In this document: piece after piece, positions 62,757-64,000 of the stretch
Layout of the letters: every line of letters starts with the position of its first letter
Position numbering within the stretch: the stretch's first letter is position 1
Assembly (NCBI RefSeq): GCF_011386835.1
Contig: NC_088792.1
Coordinates: 224,343,894 to 224,407,893 of the forward strand
Length of the DNA: 64,000 nucleotides
Source: Chrysemys picta bellii
Taxonomy: Eukaryota; Chordata; Testudines; Emydidae
Direction of reading: 5' to 3'
Translations under genes and position numbers: made by a program
The notes under the pieces: model-generated
Databases searched by the model: none
What the model was told of the DNA's origin: nothing
Seen by the model: only the letters and a program-made list of their open reading frames with translations

Positions 62757-64000
62757 CAATGGTGTAATCACCTTTTCTGAACACGAACAGAAAAATTTTG
62801 CTATGCATATCTTATTTAGTTTGTGGACATGTAAGAAATGAACTTACCAAACTTTACCATGAGCTAATATGTTATTTAAAAAGCCATAATATTGAAATCT
62901 CTTTGTGTGCTTTCAGTGTTTAAAATGGACCTAAGTAATTTGAAATCTTCAGAACTCAGTTTGGGTTACTAGATATCCCAAATTATAAAATGAATTAAAG
63001 GAAATGAGTTGATTAGGGTTAACCAATCTGATCCCTGCAGCGTGTTGTGTGGTTTTTTTGTTTGTTTCTAGGATTTCTCTGGCACCACAGGGATGCTTTT
63101 CTGAGAACTTTGCAAAGACTATGATGCAAACAATTTTGGAGCTGTAAACTGAACTCTTGTCAATGTGCCTAAAGACTGTATACAGGTGGATTTGTATATT
63201 TCAAGATCAAAATAAAAATAATTCGCACAAATTCATGTTTAATATGGTGGAACTTCTCTAACAAAGGCAAAGAAACTCTTAGCTACTACAGTAGCAAAAT
63301 TTTATTTGCATGTATGAAAATGTCACTTTACATATAGAACAAATGATAGGCAATGGTGAATTCTGTATATGCATAAATTAGCATAACCAGAGTGCACAGT
63401 AATAATATCAGAATCAAATTCATTTATGTAATTGATATAATTTTCCATTTATTACCTTTCACAAAGTGTAATACAATCTTCTCAAAATCTCTTCAGATTC
63501 TAATAGCCATAGGCTATTAATCTCAAAAGAAGTTTTATGTACTTGTATCTTTGAAGTTAACTGTTTAACAAGTATAATTAGGTTGTGGTGCAAGGCAAAG
63601 TGGTATAATAGGTTAGCAATAACTTTTCACTTCTTGTGAAGGGGATTCTACTCCTGACCTGGTGCTGAATGCTTTCAGTAGTCAATAAAGTCAAATGACA
63701 TTTTGGTTGTCAGGTTCTAGTCCATTGGTAGAAAGTGAAAATGAAATTGATGAACTCATGCTAATCTTTCATTCATGCACTTTACGGCATATAGCAATAG
63801 TGGTTTTTTTTTGCTTTTCATTTTGTTTTTATTAAATAATAAATTAAATAATTTAACACAACTGACATGTCTCTTCTAGAGGCACCCAGAGCTGGAATTG
63901 CATGGAAAAAAGTAGCTCCCAGTCACATCACTTCTCTCTGTTCATTTGAGCTGCATTCGTACCATGTGCTGAAAAGTAGAACGTACCAATGAGTTTAGCA
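62757..64000 (-). other. PLAG1: PLAG1 intron or 5' flank; nothing recognised
   Basis: AT-rich sequence to the window edge without a CpG island or supported exon, so the PLAG1 promoter and CHCHD7 must be further right. Confidence 0.5.

Overview
The window looks like nuclear DNA from an amniote, most likely a turtle. It is AT-rich and intron-bearing, with one CpG island. Its repeats are dominated by CR1 LINEs, short hAT-type elements with 8-bp target duplications, tRNA-derived SINE pieces and Penelope-like foldback copies, a mix I associate with turtles. The species cannot be fixed from the sequence alone. There are no bacterial operons, CRISPR arrays or plasmid features.

Three host genes are recognisable, all on the minus strand, in the order RPS20 - MOS - PLAG1. 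This is the same order and orientation as the mammalian RPS20-MOS-PLAG1-CHCHD7 block. RPS20 enters from the left edge: only exon 2 (460-559) and exon 1 with the start codon (3102-3104) are inside the window, with a CpG-island promoter at about 3.2 kb. MOS (31069-32118) is an intact single-exon Ser/Thr kinase. PLAG1 (coding exons 51754-53017 and 53560-53801) is an intact 501-residue, seven-finger C2H2 transcription factor with a long probable 3'UTR on its left and a probable non-coding exon at 56834-56933. Its first exon and promoter lie beyond the right edge. The genes do not form a pathway: they are a ribosomal protein, a meiotic MAP3K and a growth-related transcription factor kept together by synteny.

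The rest is transposon-rich. The RPS20-MOS gap (3.3-31 kb) holds CR1 copies, a Harbinger remnant, many hAT MITEs, a nearly complete CR1 (26.7-30.8 kb) and a 2,548-bp CACTA-like DNA transposon (16681-19228). The CACTA-like element has long inverted repeats, a 4-bp target duplication and a long open frame broken by only one frameshift seen. The MOS-PLAG1 gap holds nested hAT elements. PLAG1 intron sequence to the right holds a hAT element folded back on itself (57531-59166) and a Penelope-like foldback insertion with two hammerhead-ribozyme-like motifs and a perfect 15-bp target duplication (62360-62741).

The strongest candidates for a second look are the CACTA-like element, the Penelope-like foldback copies with ribozyme motifs, and the convergent hAT foldback. 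Many elements have exact ends and target duplications that can be read directly, so their order of insertion can be reconstructed.
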